From NCBI RefSeq assembly GCF_000423365.1, contig NZ_AUHV01000002.1, forward strand, positions 496,001 to 560,000: a DNA stretch of 64,000 nucleotides, written 5' to 3'. The position numbers and the translations under genes were made by a program. This stretch comes from Maritalea myrionectae DSM 19524 (GTDB taxonomy: Bacteria > Pseudomonadota > Alphaproteobacteria > Rhizobiales > Devosiaceae). Every line of letters begins with the position of its first letter. The stretch's first letter is position 1. The notes beneath the pieces were generated by a model that worked only from the letters and a program-made list of their open reading frames with translations, ran no database searches and was not told where the DNA came from. Positions 16,845 through 26,498 of the stretch are shown here, one piece after another.

Positions 16845-17759
16845 TTAATCGACAAATACACCATAGATGCGGGGCGCTGTGCTCACGGCAATGGACGCGA
16901 CGGTTAATCCGCTTTCCAACGCCATTTGCAATCCCTCACCCGCCATATAGGATGAGATAAAGGCTGCATTGAAAATGTCGGCATAGCCAACAGGATCGTT
17001 GGTTTCAAAGTCGTCGATGGACGCGGTCACCATTTGCCCTTGATAGAAGCCATCGGCGCGGGTGCGCCCCCGCTGTACGACCAGCACCTGGTGGTCCGCG
17101 AGTGTCTTGACCAGCGCTTTTTCGGCTTCCTCGGTATCGTCTTCTTCCATAACGGCGCGTAATTCATGCTCTCGCATCAAGATACAATCTGTGGCACGCA
17201 CCCAACTCAGAAACACCGCTCTGGTGTCTTCGGTCCACCCCTCAAAAGGGCGGTCATGGCTAAGCGCCGTGGTCCACCCCATGGTGGACAACATCGTCAG
17301 AAGTTGAGAAAGCCCTGCTGTCACTGAAGGCATCAAATGCGCGCCGGTGACCAACGCAAAAGAAGATTTTGAAGTTGCCGGGGGAATCGCATCGATCATG
17401 GTGTCGAGCGTTACATCCTGCAAATGGCCTGTAGAGTTAAACACAACCACATTGCCGCGATCATGCAACATGTTCACCGAAACGGTGGTGGCCGTGGGAA
17501 TAGTTGTCCAGGCGGTGGTGCCGGGTTGAAATTCCCCCTGCAGCCATGTGCCCAAATTATCTGACCCTACGGTAGCAATTAAACGGTGATCGACGCTCAA
17601 GCCGGAAAGTGCCAAGGCCGTTGTGCCTGCCGCGCCGCCCGCACGAAAGTCTGACGAAGACATGGTCATCTCCGTCCCGAAGTCCGGCCAATGATCCAAG
17701 TCGCCCATCACCAGTTCGATATTCACGTTCCCAAGAATTAGCAATGGGGGTGAAGCCAT
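16845..17759 (-). CDS. PfkB-like carbohydrate kinase with altered GAGD motif
   Basis: A 304-residue ribokinase/PfkB-fold protein. The N-terminal half has the family's first signature region (NVNIELVMGDL, DFRAGGAAGTTALALSGL). The second signature, normally with GAGD (anion hole plus catalytic Asp), reads DPVGYADIFNAAF: Gly258-Tyr259-Ala260-Asp261. The catalytic Asp is kept but the glycine of the anion hole is replaced. It diverges from the opp operon across a 332-bp gap and converges with the subtilase gene's terminator. Either an active kinase of an unusual subfamily or a protein that binds sugar without efficient phosphorylation; sequence alone does not decide. Confidence 0.75.
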   Translation of the reverse strand: MASPPLLILGNVNIELVMGDLDHWPDFGTEMTMSSSDFRAGGAAGTTALALSGLSVDHRLIATVGSDNLGTWLQGEFQPGTTAWTTIPTATTVSVNMLHDRGNVVVFNSTGHLQDVTLDTMIDAIPPATSKSSFALVTGAHLMPSVTAGLSQLLTMLSTMGWTTALSHDRPFEGWTEDTRAVFLSWVRATDCILMREHELRAVMEEDDTEEAEKALVKTLADHQVLVVQRGRTRADGFYQGQMVTASIDDFETNDPVGYADIFNAAFISSYMAGEGLQMALESGLTVASIAVSTAPRIYGVFVD

Positions 17760-18091
17760 ATGGTCGATTTCCCTCGTTCAACTTTTTGGCACACTAATCA
17801 GAATTCGCGTTTAATCAAATATGAAAGTGTTACAATACTGACAATTTAATTCAGATTTGAGCAAATTGTCCCAAAAAACGGGGATAATCTCCGATAAAAT
17901 AGAAAATTTTACATGATAAGCATCGGGTTTCCGGGCAAGAGCGCGTGACCTCAAATCGAAAAAATTTTTATCTGATAAAAAATTCTTTACTCACCTCACC
18001 AATCTTGTATCTTCGAATAATCTATTCGATGGCGGCGACGATTGATCGAAAGTCAATCACACGCCGATGTAACCATCCAGCGGGGCGTTAA
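17760..18091. other. 332-bp divergent promoter region pfkB-like / oppB
   Basis: AT-rich gap without an ORF. A perfect palindrome lies at 18013-18029. A plausible oppB promoter is TTTACT (about 17988) and TATCTT (about 18009) with about 16 bp between, which would put the palindrome over the transcription start. The A/T-tract block at 17960-17990 may be an UP element. No hairpin with T-run is seen. Confidence 0.5.
18013..18029. promoter_or_regulatory. candidate operator upstream of oppB
   Basis: Perfect inverted repeat with arms TCGAATA and TATTCGA around ATC, 62 bp before the oppB start and just downstream of a possible -10 element. Position suits repression of the peptide uptake operon. No regulator gene is adjacent. 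Confidence 0.45.
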
Positions 18092-19021
18092 ATGTTACAC
18101 TATCTGATCAAGCGCATCTTGATGATGGCCTTGACCTTGTTTTTGATCATTACGCTGACATTCTTTTTGATGCACGCCATTCCCGGCGGGCCCTTCACAT
18201 CTGAAAAAATGTTGGCACCTGAGATTGAGGCGGCGTTGAATGCCAAATATGGGCTAGATAAGCCGATTTGGCAGCAATATCTCAGCTATCTCCAGGGCAT
18301 CATCACTTTTGATCTCGGCCCCTCTTTCAAATATCCCGGCGTGCGCGTGAATGATTTGATCCGCGAAGGCTTGCCCGTGACGGCACAGACCGGCTTTTTG
18401 GCCATGTTATGCGTTGTCGCCCTGGGCATTCCTTTGGGCATTGTGGCGGCTCTGCACCAGAACAAATGGCAGGACACCACCATTATGGCGATCGCCACCA
18501 TGGGCGTCGCCATTCCCTCTTATGTGCTGGCCACCATCGCGCTCTATCTGTTTGCCTTGCAATGGCAGTTGGTGCCCACCTTTGGGCTGGACAGTTGGCA
18601 GGGCTATATTTTGCCAGTTCTCGCTCTCTCGGGCTTTTGGCTTTCCTTTATTGCGCGTCTGTCGCGCTCTTCGCTGCTGGAAGTGTTGGGGCAGGACTAT
18701 ATGGTCACCGCGCGCGCCAAGGGCCTGCATCCGCAAACCATCTTGTTCAAGCATGGTATGCGCAATGCGTTGATCCCCATCGTCACCGTGCTGGGCCCGG
18801 TTGTGGCCAACTTGCTCACCGGCTCTTTCGTGATTGAACAAATCTTTGCCCTGCCGGGCATTGGACGCCACTTTGTGCTGTCCATTTCCAACCGAGACTA
18901 CACCACCATTATGGGCATTACGATTTTCTATGCGGCGTTTTTGATGCTGATGATTTTGATTGTTGACCTTTTATACATGGTGCTCGATCCGCGCATTAAA
19001 CTTGGGGAGAAAGCACAATGA
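18092..19021 (+). CDS. oppB: oligopeptide ABC transporter permease OppB
   Basis: Inner-membrane permease of 309 residues for peptide import. It starts with the family's N-terminal YLIKRILMMALTLFLIITL membrane segment, has the FFLMHAIPGGPF motif typical of OppB/DppB, and the cytoplasmic loop ARAKGLHPQTILFKHGMRNAL near residue 210. First gene of oppBCDFA; its stop overlaps the oppC start by 4 bp (ATGA). A full set of two permeases, two ATPases and a binding protein follows in order, so this is a complete importer. Confidence 0.95.
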   Translation: MLHYLIKRILMMALTLFLIITLTFFLMHAIPGGPFTSEKMLAPEIEAALNAKYGLDKPIWQQYLSYLQGIITFDLGPSFKYPGVRVNDLIREGLPVTAQTGFLAMLCVVALGIPLGIVAALHQNKWQDTTIMAIATMGVAIPSYVLATIALYLFALQWQLVPTFGLDSWQGYILPVLALSGFWLSFIARLSRSSLLEVLGQDYMVTARAKGLHPQTILFKHGMRNALIPIVTVLGPVVANLLTGSFVIEQIFALPGIGRHFVLSISNRDYTTIMGITIFYAAFLMLMILIVDLLYMVLDPRIKLGEKAQ

Positions 19022-20205
19022 CCGACATTCATGTGACTGTCCCGAAGGAAAAATGGACACCGGTGGATCGTGGGGCTCAAGATGCCGAATTTATCGCCGC
19101 GCCGAGCCTGACCTATTGGCAGGATGTGCGCCAGCGCATGTGGCGCAATAAGCCGGCCATGGCCAGCCTCGCCTTTATCATCTTGCTGATTTTGGCGGCC
19201 ATTTTCGGCCCAATGCTTACCCATCACACCTATTATGATCAGGATTTGAAGCTTTCCAATATTCCGCCGATCTTTGAAGTGTATAAGGCGGAACCCGCCG
19301 ACGCGCCGGCGCAATATGTGTTTCTCAATAGCGGCAACTTCAAGCTCTATGAAGTGGCTGAAAATGGCGAAATTCTTGGGCTTGTGCGGGCAAAGCGCAA
19401 AGACTTGATGAAAAAGCAGCACATTTATGTGTTTGGTGATGCGGAAGTGCGCGTGGACTATAGCCAACTGCCTGCGACGCTTGTGGATGGCGATGGCAAT
19501 GCGGTTGAGTCAATCGGCTATCGCTGGAACCAGACCAACTGGTTCGGCACCGATAGTTTGGGCCGTGATGTGCTGGTGCGTCAGCTTTACGGCGCGCGTA
19601 TTTCGCTGACCGTGGCGTTTGTCGCCGCGATGGTGAACTTCTTTATCGGCGTCTTTTATGGCGGCATTGCGGGCTATTTTGGCGGCAATGTGGACAATGT
19701 GATGATGCGTATTGTGGAGATCATCGCCACTATTCCCCTCACCCTTTATGTGATCCTGATGATGGTGGTGTTCCAGTCCGGCTTCCTTTCGATCATCATT
19801 GCCATTGGCTCGGTGTTCTGGGTGGATATGGCGCGGATTGTGCGCGGGCAAATGCTGTCGCTCAAAAATCAGGATTATGTGGCGGCGGCCAAAACCATGG
19901 GCGCGAGCACCAAGCGGATTTTGACCCGCCATTTGCTGCCCAACACAATGGGCCCCATTCTGGTGACCCTGACCCTGTTGATCCCCAGCGCGATTTTCAT
20001 TGAGAGTTTTATGAGCTTTATCGGCCTGGGCGTCAGTGTGCCGATGGCCAGTTGGGGCACTTTGACCGCGGAAGCGGTGGAAACCCTGCGCGCCTATCCG
20101 CACCAATTGTTTTTCCCTGCAGCTGCAATTTCATTGACCATGTTTGCGTTCAACTTTTTGGGCGATGGATTGCGGGATGCACTTGATCCGAGGTTGCGCA
20201 AATGA
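19018..20205 (+). CDS. oppC: oligopeptide ABC transporter permease OppC with large periplasmic insert
   Basis: Second permease, 395 residues, clearly longer than the usual 290-310. After the first membrane segment (about residues 47-67, ASLAFIILLILAAIFGPM) there is an insert of about 90 residues (roughly 75-170, with EPADAPAQYVFLNSGNFK and VFGDAEVRVDYSQL) before the conserved NWFGTDSLGRDVLVR motif. The insert is predicted to lie in the periplasm, where it could contact the binding protein. The C-terminal EAA-type loop reads AAAKTMGASTKRILTRHLLP. ATGA overlaps at both ends couple it to oppB and oppD. Confidence 0.94.
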   Translation: MTDIHVTVPKEKWTPVDRGAQDAEFIAAPSLTYWQDVRQRMWRNKPAMASLAFIILLILAAIFGPMLTHHTYYDQDLKLSNIPPIFEVYKAEPADAPAQYVFLNSGNFKLYEVAENGEILGLVRAKRKDLMKKQHIYVFGDAEVRVDYSQLPATLVDGDGNAVESIGYRWNQTNWFGTDSLGRDVLVRQLYGARISLTVAFVAAMVNFFIGVFYGGIAGYFGGNVDNVMMRIVEIIATIPLTLYVILMMVVFQSGFLSIIIAIGSVFWVDMARIVRGQMLSLKNQDYVAAAKTMGASTKRILTRHLLPNTMGPILVTLTLLIPSAIFIESFMSFIGLGVSVPMASWGTLTAEAVETLRAYPHQLFFPAAAISLTMFAFNFLGDGLRDALDPRLRK

Positions 20206-21242
20206 GTTCTGCACCTTTATTGAAAGTCGATAATCTCACGACCCATTTCCACACCTCGCGTGGCGATGTGCAGGCGGTGCGCGGCGTTAGCTTTGATGTG
20301 CGCCCGGGCGAAATTTTGGGCATTGTGGGCGAAAGTGGCTCGGGCAAATCGATCACATGCCTGTCGATCCTTGGCTTATTGAAGGCAAATGGCGAAGTGG
20401 TGGAAGGCTCTGCCGATTTTGAGGGCAAGCTGCTTACCGGCCTGTCAGACAAGCAATTGCGCACCATTCGTGGTGATGACATCGCGATGATCTTCCAAGA
20501 CCCGATGACCAGCTTGAACCCGACGCTGACTGTGGGCGAGCAGTTGATTGAAACCATTTTGGCGCACAAGCCTGTTTCCCGCAGTGAAGCCCGCAAGCGG
20601 GCGCTGGAGCTGTTTGACCTGGTGAAAATACCAAGCGCAGCGAGCCGTTTGGACAATTATCCGCACCAATTTTCCGGCGGTATGCGCCAGCGGGTGATGA
20701 TCGCCATGGCGCTGACGTGTGACCCGAAATTGCTGATCGCGGATGAGCCAACCACCGCGCTTGATGTGACCATTCAACGCCAGATTTTGCTGTTGCTGAA
20801 AGACCTTCAGGAAGAGCTCGGCATGGCCATCATTTTGATCACCCATGATTTGGGCGTGATCGCCGAAGTGGCTGACCGTATTTTGGTGATGTATGGCGGC
20901 ATGGTGATGGAGACGGGCGACGTCTATGACGTGTTTGAATCCCCGCAACATCCTTACACGACGGGTCTGCTCCATTCGATTCCAGATGTGCGCAGCCACA
21001 CCAAGCAAAGGCTGACGCCGATCCCCGGCTCGCCGCCCGACATGTTACGGCCGCCTGAAGGGTGCCCGTTCGCGCCACGTTGTCCGCACGCGATCCAACA
21101 ATGTTTGGAAGCGATGCCGCCATTGTTTGAGCGCCCGAACGCGAAGCCGACTGTGCACGAGGCCCGCTGCTGGTTGCACCATGAAGAGGCGCCCAAAGCC
21201 CTGCAATCCATATTCGACGCGCCGGAGGTTTCCAATGGATAA
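20202..21242 (+). CDS. oppD: oligopeptide ABC transporter ATP-binding protein OppD
   Basis: ATPase subunit of 346 residues. Walker [20 protein letters not shown]-loop in [13 protein letters not shown], signature [15 protein letters not shown], Walker [15 protein letters not shown] and the C-terminal oligopeptide-transporter extension with the Cys pattern [14 protein letters not shown] that binds an iron-sulfur cluster in some Opp/Dpp ATPases. It overlaps oppC by 4 bp and the oppF start by 8 bp. Confidence 0.95.
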   Translation: MSSAPLLKVDNLTTHFHTSRGDVQAVRGVSFDVRPGEILGIVGESGSGKSITCLSILGLLKANGEVVEGSADFEGKLLTGLSDKQLRTIRGDDIAMIFQDPMTSLNPTLTVGEQLIETILAHKPVSRSEARKRALELFDLVKIPSAASRLDNYPHQFSGGMRQRVMIAMALTCDPKLLIADEPTTALDVTIQRQILLLLKDLQEELGMAIILITHDLGVIAEVADRILVMYGGMVMETGDVYDVFESPQHPYTTGLLHSIPDVRSHTKQRLTPIPGSPPDMLRPPEGCPFAPRCPHAIQQCLEAMPPLFERPNAKPTVHEARCWLHHEEAPKALQSIFDAPEVSNG

Positions 21243-22233
21243 GCAACCACATATGCGTGACGATGAGGTTTTGATGCGCGTGCGCGACCTGAAGAAGCAT
21301 TTTCAGGTCTCGGCGGGATTTTTTGGTCAAAACCCGAAATTCTTGAAAGCGGTTGATGGTGTTGATCTCGACATTCGTCGCGGCGAAACGCTCGGCCTTG
21401 TTGGCGAGAGTGGCTGCGGCAAGAGCACACTCGCCCGCACGCTGATCCGGCTTTATAGCCCGACTGATGGGGTGATTGAGTTTAACGGTGCGGATTTGGC
21501 CAAGCTCAAAGAGAAAGATTTGGCTCCGCACCGCCGCGATATTCAAATGATCTTCCAAGATCCCTACGCCTCGCTGAATGGCCGCATGAATGTGCGCGAC
21601 TTGATTGCCGAGCCGTTGGAAATTGCGGGCATTGGCAATGATAAAAGCCGCACGGCCCGGGTGCATGAATTGTTGGAAGTTGTGGGCCTCAATAAAGACC
21701 ACGCCAACCGCTTTCCGCATGAGTTTTCTGGTGGTCAACGCCAGCGGATCGGCATTGCCCGCGCGATTGCGTTGAACCCGCAGCTTGTGATTTGCGATGA
21801 GGCGATTTCGGCGCTCGATGTGTCTATTCAAGCGCAAGTGGTCAACATGCTGGAGGATTTGCAAAAAGAGCTGGGCCTCACCTATTTGTTCATCACGCAT
21901 GACCTGTCCATGGTGAAGCATATTTCCGACCGAATTGGCGTGATGTATTTGGGCAAGCTCGTCGAGATCGCGCCGAACAATGCGCTCTATGATGACCCGA
22001 AACACCCCTACACCCGCGCGCTTTTGGCTTCCATTCCTATTGCGGACCCGGTGGAAGCGCGCAAGGACAATCAGGATCAAATGCAGGGCGAAATTCCAAG
22101 CCCGATCGACATGCCGTCTGGCTGTCGGTTTCGCACACGTTGCCCGCTGGCGACGGATTTGTGCGCCGAGCAAGAGCCTGAGCTGAAAGAATTGGCCGAC
22201 AACCACAAAGTTGCCTGCCACTACGCCGAATAG
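21235..22233 (+). CDS. oppF: oligopeptide ABC transporter ATP-binding protein OppF
   Basis: Second ATPase, 332 residues. Walker [19 protein letters not shown], signature [15 protein letters not shown], Walker [15 protein letters not shown] (Ala-Ile in place of the common Pro-Val), and the C-terminal [14 protein letters not shown] motif. ATG 21235 lies inside the oppD 3' end and yields [11 protein letters not shown]; the open frame reaching back to 21127 lies within oppD and lacks family similarity. It pairs with OppD in the ATPase heterodimer. Confidence 0.94.
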   Translation: MDKQPHMRDDEVLMRVRDLKKHFQVSAGFFGQNPKFLKAVDGVDLDIRRGETLGLVGESGCGKSTLARTLIRLYSPTDGVIEFNGADLAKLKEKDLAPHRRDIQMIFQDPYASLNGRMNVRDLIAEPLEIAGIGNDKSRTARVHELLEVVGLNKDHANRFPHEFSGGQRQRIGIARAIALNPQLVICDEAISALDVSIQAQVVNMLEDLQKELGLTYLFITHDLSMVKHISDRIGVMYLGKLVEIAPNNALYDDPKHPYTRALLASIPIADPVEARKDNQDQMQGEIPSPIDMPSGCRFRTRCPLATDLCAEQEPELKELADNHKVACHYAE

Positions 22234-22307
22234 TCGGCACCTAAACCAAAGGCCCAACCAAAAGGGCCTGAACAAAACAATGGGGATAGTCCCCACGGAG
22301 GAGTGAG

Positions 22308-23888
22308 ATGTTAAAAAAACTGATCCCTCTCATTGCAGCAACTTCATTGGCACTTGGCGGTGCAGCTTACGCTGAATCTTCACTTGTCTATGTGGTCAAC
22401 AATGAGTCTGACACATTCGATCCCGGCACCACAAACGAAACCTTTGCGGCCCCGATCATTGGCAACACATTTGAAGGCTTGGTGAAGTTTGCACCAGACG
22501 GTTCAATTGTGCCGGCCCTGGCTGAAAGCTGGGAAATCTCAGAAGATGGCCTGACTTACACATTTAAATTGCGCGAAGATGCAAAATGGTCTGATGGCGA
22601 ACCTGTCACCGCCGACGATTTCATCTATGCCTGGACACGGGTTCTGACCCCTGCCAGCGGCGCGAAAAACTCTGCCCTTCTTTATCACATTGAGGGCGCT
22701 CAAGAGTTTTATGATGGCGGCGACGCCACGCCGAACATGAAGGCTGTTGACGAGCACACCGTTCAGTTCACCCTGAAGCAACGCGTGCCTTACATGTTGC
22801 AGCTTGTGGCCTACTCAACATATTTCCCTGTGCGTCAGGATGTTGTGGAAGCGGACCCAGAAGGTTGGACACGTAGCCCAGACACCTATATCGGCACCGG
22901 CCCTTTCCGTGTGACCGAAATGAATTTGGGTGAAGGCTTTGTTTTCGAGAAAAACCCAAACTATTACGGTGCGGACAATGTTAAACTCGACAAGCTGACC
23001 TTCCGTTTGGTCCCACAACAATCAACTGCCCTGGCCGCCATGGAAGCTGGCGATGTAGACGGCATTGAATCCGTACCTGCATCTGAGGTGCCACGCTTGT
23101 CAGTTGAAAGCGATGCGTTCTTGGTGATCCCATCATTGGGCACCACCTATGCGTTCTTCAACCCAGCGGCAAGCCCGATTGATGACGTGAAAGTGCGTAA
23201 AGCGCTGTCCATGGCCATCGACCGTCAGGAAATTGTTGAGTTCGTGCTGCAATCAGCAGACGTGCCAGCAACTGGCTTGGTGCCTTACGGCATGAATGTT
23301 GCGGGTGAAGATTTCCGCGATGTGGCTGAAGATTATGGTTTGGGCGAAACAGCGAAAGCTGAAGAAGCTCAGAAATTGCTGGCTGAAGCTGGCTATCCGA
23401 ATGGCGAAGGTTTCCCTGAAACCGTCTTCATGACCTATGCTTCTCCTCCAATCCAGAAATTGCTCGAAGCCATTCAGCAAATGTGGAAAGAGAACCTCAA
23501 TATCGATGTTGAAATCGATGTGAGCGAATGGAAAGTCTACTACCCAGAAGTGCAAAAGGTTGAATACCAGATTGCGCAAATGGGTTGGGGCGCTGACTAT
23601 CCGCACCCAATGACTTTCCTCGACAACTTTGTGTCCACAAGCCCGAACAATCTGGCCAATTGGGCAAACCAAGATTATGACGCCGAAATCGCTGCTGCCA
23701 AAGCCGCAGTTGACCAGTCAGAGTCTTTGCAGCACATGGCCAATGCGGAAGCGATCATGATGAATGATCATGTGATTTTGCCGATGTATCACCGCAATCT
23801 CTACATGATGATGGGCACACATGTTGAAGGCTTCTGGCGTTCAACTTTGGGTGTACCTTATTTCGCTGATGTAACCATCGCAGAATAA
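22308..23888 (+). CDS. oppA: peptide ABC transporter substrate-binding protein OppA
   Basis: Periplasmic family 5 solute-binding protein (526 residues). Signal peptide MLKKLIPLIAATSLALGGAA with cleavage near AYAES. Motifs include LAESWEISEDGLTYTFKLRE and KWSDGEPVTADDFIYAWTR, typical of OppA rather than DppA. It is the last gene of the operon, 74 bp after oppF, and is followed by a strong terminator. A ribosome site GGAGGAG... (CGGAGGAGTG) stands just before the ATG. Peptide specificity is not readable. Confidence 0.95.
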   Translation: MLKKLIPLIAATSLALGGAAYAESSLVYVVNNESDTFDPGTTNETFAAPIIGNTFEGLVKFAPDGSIVPALAESWEISEDGLTYTFKLREDAKWSDGEPVTADDFIYAWTRVLTPASGAKNSALLYHIEGAQEFYDGGDATPNMKAVDEHTVQFTLKQRVPYMLQLVAYSTYFPVRQDVVEADPEGWTRSPDTYIGTGPFRVTEMNLGEGFVFEKNPNYYGADNVKLDKLTFRLVPQQSTALAAMEAGDVDGIESVPASEVPRLSVESDAFLVIPSLGTTYAFFNPAASPIDDVKVRKALSMAIDRQEIVEFVLQSADVPATGLVPYGMNVAGEDFRDVAEDYGLGETAKAEEAQKLLAEAGYPNGEGFPETVFMTYASPPIQKLLEAIQQMWKENLNIDVEIDVSEWKVYYPEVQKVEYQIAQMGWGADYPHPMTFLDNFVSTSPNNLANWANQDYDAEIAAAKAAVDQSESLQHMANAEAIMMNDHVILPMYHRNLYMMMGTHVEGFWRSTLGVPYFADVTIAE

Positions 23889-23916
23889 GCCATCTTCATT
23901 GATGCGTGTTTTAGAA

Positions 23917-23944
23917 GGCGGGGCGCTCAGCGCTCCGCCTTTTT
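23917..23944 (+). terminator. rho-independent terminator of the opp operon
   Basis: GC-rich stem GGCGG-GCGCT / AGCGC-CCGCC with a short loop, followed by TTTTT, 28 bp after the oppA stop. It separates opp from the glycosylation gene run. Confidence 0.92.
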
Positions 23945-24029
23945 CTATTCCAGTTCAATTATGCGGTTCTTTTTATTGATGCTAGCATTTCACACAGACT
24001 GATTCTCTTGAGCAACTGGGGCCCTACGC

Positions 24030-26465
24030 ATGAACCGATCTGAACGCCGCCGCCAAGAAAAGCTTGCACAAAAGCAGCAAAATACTGGCACCGGTCTAGG
24101 GCCGATAAATGATCTGCTGGCGCAAGGTGTTGCCCACCACCAAAAGGGCGAACTGTCTCAAGCTGAAGCCAAGTATCAAGCCATCCTAAAAATCAATCCG
24201 CACCATGGCGATGCCAACCACCTGATGGGCCTACTCGCTAAGCAAGTTGGAAAGTTTGATATCGCAAAGCAGTTCTTGGAAAAAGCGCTGCTCGCCAATC
24301 CCAATCACCCGCAATATCTCAACAATATCGGTGGCGTGCTCAAGGATTTGGGAGATTTGGAAAGCGCGAGAACGCATCATCTATTAGCGACACAGGCAGA
24401 CCCTAAACTCGCCGCCGCATTTAACGGCTTGGGCATAGTCGAAAAAGCACTAGAGCATTTTGAAGACGCTAAAAAGGCGTTTGAGACGGCTGTTAAGCTT
24501 CAACCGCAAAACCCCGAAATACTCAATAACCTTGGCAATTTATATACAGATATGGGAGATGCCGAGAAGGGTTTAGAGTATAATGAGCGCTCACTCGCTG
24601 TTGCCCCAGATCTACCGATTTCGCAATATAATCGAGCCGTTTCGTTGCAAAAAATCGGGCGGATTGAAGACGCGATTGCACAATATGAAGCTGTTCTCAA
24701 GTCTAGCCCAGATTTTGCACCTGCGCATTGCAATCTGGGCATATTGGCGCGTGAAACCGGAGATCTTTCTTCAGCCATCGCACATGGCCAAAAAGCGGCA
24801 GAGCTCGACCCGCAAAATTCCGATTATTATTATAATCTTGGTCTGGCCCTCAATGAAGCGGGGGAATATGACGATGCTCTGGCCTGTTTTGAAGGGGCAT
24901 ACACGATCAAACCTGATCACGCCCACGCGTATAATGACCATGGCAATGTATATTTTGCGATGCGCCAATTTGAAAGCGCAATTTCAAGCTACGCAAAGGC
25001 AGTGGAATTAGCTCCAAACTCAGCTGGTATGCATAATAATTTGGGCAACGCCTATTTGAAAATTGGCTCACTGGTGGAAGCCAAGGTCGAATTTTTGCGT
25101 GCGCTCGAATTACGACCTAGCCACGCCAATGCACACAGTAATCTGGCCAGCCTTTATAAGGATTTGGGCGAATTGGAGCTTGCACACCAGCATTATGAAC
25201 AAGCACTGGAACACCAGCCAGATTTCACAGTTGCCTATTCAAACATGCTGTTCACCATGAACTATGACCCTCATAAAACGGGTGAGGAGATTTTTGAGTG
25301 GTATAAAGAATTCAATAAGCGATATGCCGCGCCTTTCTGTTCAGAACAAAAGCCACATGAAAACGACCGCAGCCACGGTCGGCGTTTGCGCGTTGGATAT
25401 GTAAGTGGGGCTTTTCACAAGCATTCGGCGGTTTTTCACCTTCTGCCATTGTTCGAGGGCAGAAATCGAAAAGACTTCGAAGTCTTTGCATATGCTGATA
25501 TCGCGCAAACAGATGGCTATACGGAGCAATATAAGGCTAATTGTGATCACTGGATCAAGATCAATGATCTGGACAATGCTGCACTCGTGGAGCGTATCCG
25601 TTCAGATCAAATTGACATTTTAGTCGACATCTCCGGACACACAAGAGGTGGGCGCCTGCTTACCTTTGCGCGTCGGCCCGCTCCAGTATCTTTACACTGG
25701 CTCGACTTTGGCTACACCACAGGGATGGATGCCATCGATTATTATTTGGGCGATGAGCATGTCACACCGGCGCGCGACGATCATTTGTTCGGCGAGCGGG
25801 AAGTGTGGCGGCTAGATGGCCCCTCAGTGGTTTATCGGCCCGGACCCGACATGGGCGACGTTAGCCCATTGCCTGCCAAGAAAAACGGCTTCGTCACTTT
25901 TTGCACCTTGTCGCGTTCAGTGCGAATGAATGAGAAAACCATCAAGGTTTGGGCAGAGATATTAAAGCGGGTTAAAGGATCAAAATTGCGTTTAGATAGT
26001 CGCAATTATATGGATCCAATGATGTGTGATCAGGTCGCTGAAAAGTTTGCCAAATTTGGTATCGAACGTGACCGTCTGATCATGGGCTTTAACAGCCCGC
26101 CTTGGGATGTATTACGGGAAATTGATATCGCCCTCGATTGCTTCCCGCACAATTCGGGCACCACCTTGTTCGAGCATCTTTATATGGGCAACCCCTATGT
26201 GACGCTATACAATCGCGCCAGCGTGGGCACGCTGGGTGGGGCGATATTGCGCCATTGTGGATTTGGCGAATGGGTGGCGCAAAGCGAAAAGGAGTATGTC
26301 GATATAGCGGTTGATCTGGCCAGCGATCTCGACAAATTGGCAGATATCCGCGCCACAATCCGCGAAAAGATGCAGGACAGCCCGGCGATGGATGAAAAAG
26401 CCTTCGTCAAACGTATGGAAAATGCTTACCGTCAAATGTGGACACGATATTGTGAAACAGCGTAG
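24030..26465 (+). CDS. TPR-repeat GT41 (SPINDLY/OGT-like) glycosyltransferase, copy 1
   Basis: Cytoplasmic protein of 811 residues with no signal or membrane segment. Residues about 25-410 are consecutive 34-residue tetratricopeptide repeats (repeated N-x-LG / A-x-x-P spacing, e.g. PEILNNLGNLYTDMGDAEKG). Residues about 450-800 are a GT41 domain: RVGYVSGAFHKHSA with the conserved base-region His465, DILVDISGHTRGGRLLTFA, and DIALDCFPHNSGTT. GT41 enzymes attach a sugar to Ser/Thr of proteins, with the TPRs selecting the target. The usual donor motif with GHTTT is SGTT here, and the FGSFNN-type strand is FCTLSR, which suggests a donor other than UDP-GlcNAc. It is the first gene of the sugar biosynthesis run and has a close paralogue directly downstream. 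Confidence 0.9.
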   Translation: MNRSERRRQEKLAQKQQNTGTGLGPINDLLAQGVAHHQKGELSQAEAKYQAILKINPHHGDANHLMGLLAKQVGKFDIAKQFLEKALLANPNHPQYLNNIGGVLKDLGDLESARTHHLLATQADPKLAAAFNGLGIVEKALEHFEDAKKAFETAVKLQPQNPEILNNLGNLYTDMGDAEKGLEYNERSLAVAPDLPISQYNRAVSLQKIGRIEDAIAQYEAVLKSSPDFAPAHCNLGILARETGDLSSAIAHGQKAAELDPQNSDYYYNLGLALNEAGEYDDALACFEGAYTIKPDHAHAYNDHGNVYFAMRQFESAISSYAKAVELAPNSAGMHNNLGNAYLKIGSLVEAKVEFLRALELRPSHANAHSNLASLYKDLGELELAHQHYEQALEHQPDFTVAYSNMLFTMNYDPHKTGEEIFEWYKEFNKRYAAPFCSEQKPHENDRSHGRRLRVGYVSGAFHKHSAVFHLLPLFEGRNRKDFEVFAYADIAQTDGYTEQYKANCDHWIKINDLDNAALVERIRSDQIDILVDISGHTRGGRLLTFARRPAPVSLHWLDFGYTTGMDAIDYYLGDEHVTPARDDHLFGEREVWRLDGPSVVYRPGPDMGDVSPLPAKKNGFVTFCTLSRSVRMNEKTIKVWAEILKRVKGSKLRLDSRNYMDPMMCDQVAEKFAKFGIERDRLIMGFNSPPWDVLREIDIALDCFPHNSGTTLFEHLYMGNPYVTLYNRASVGTLGGAILRHCGFGEWVAQSEKEYVDIAVDLASDLDKLADIRATIREKMQDSPAMDEKAFVKRMENAYRQMWTRYCETA

Positions 26466-26498
26466 TTTATTCAATTTTTGTCAACAACAGGTGCTGTG

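Noticed and set aside
20839-22296. 485-residue frame opposite oppD/oppF
   Set aside because: It is antisense to two clear ATPase genes, has low-complexity His/Arg-rich composition and no ribosome site, so it is a shadow of biased codon use.
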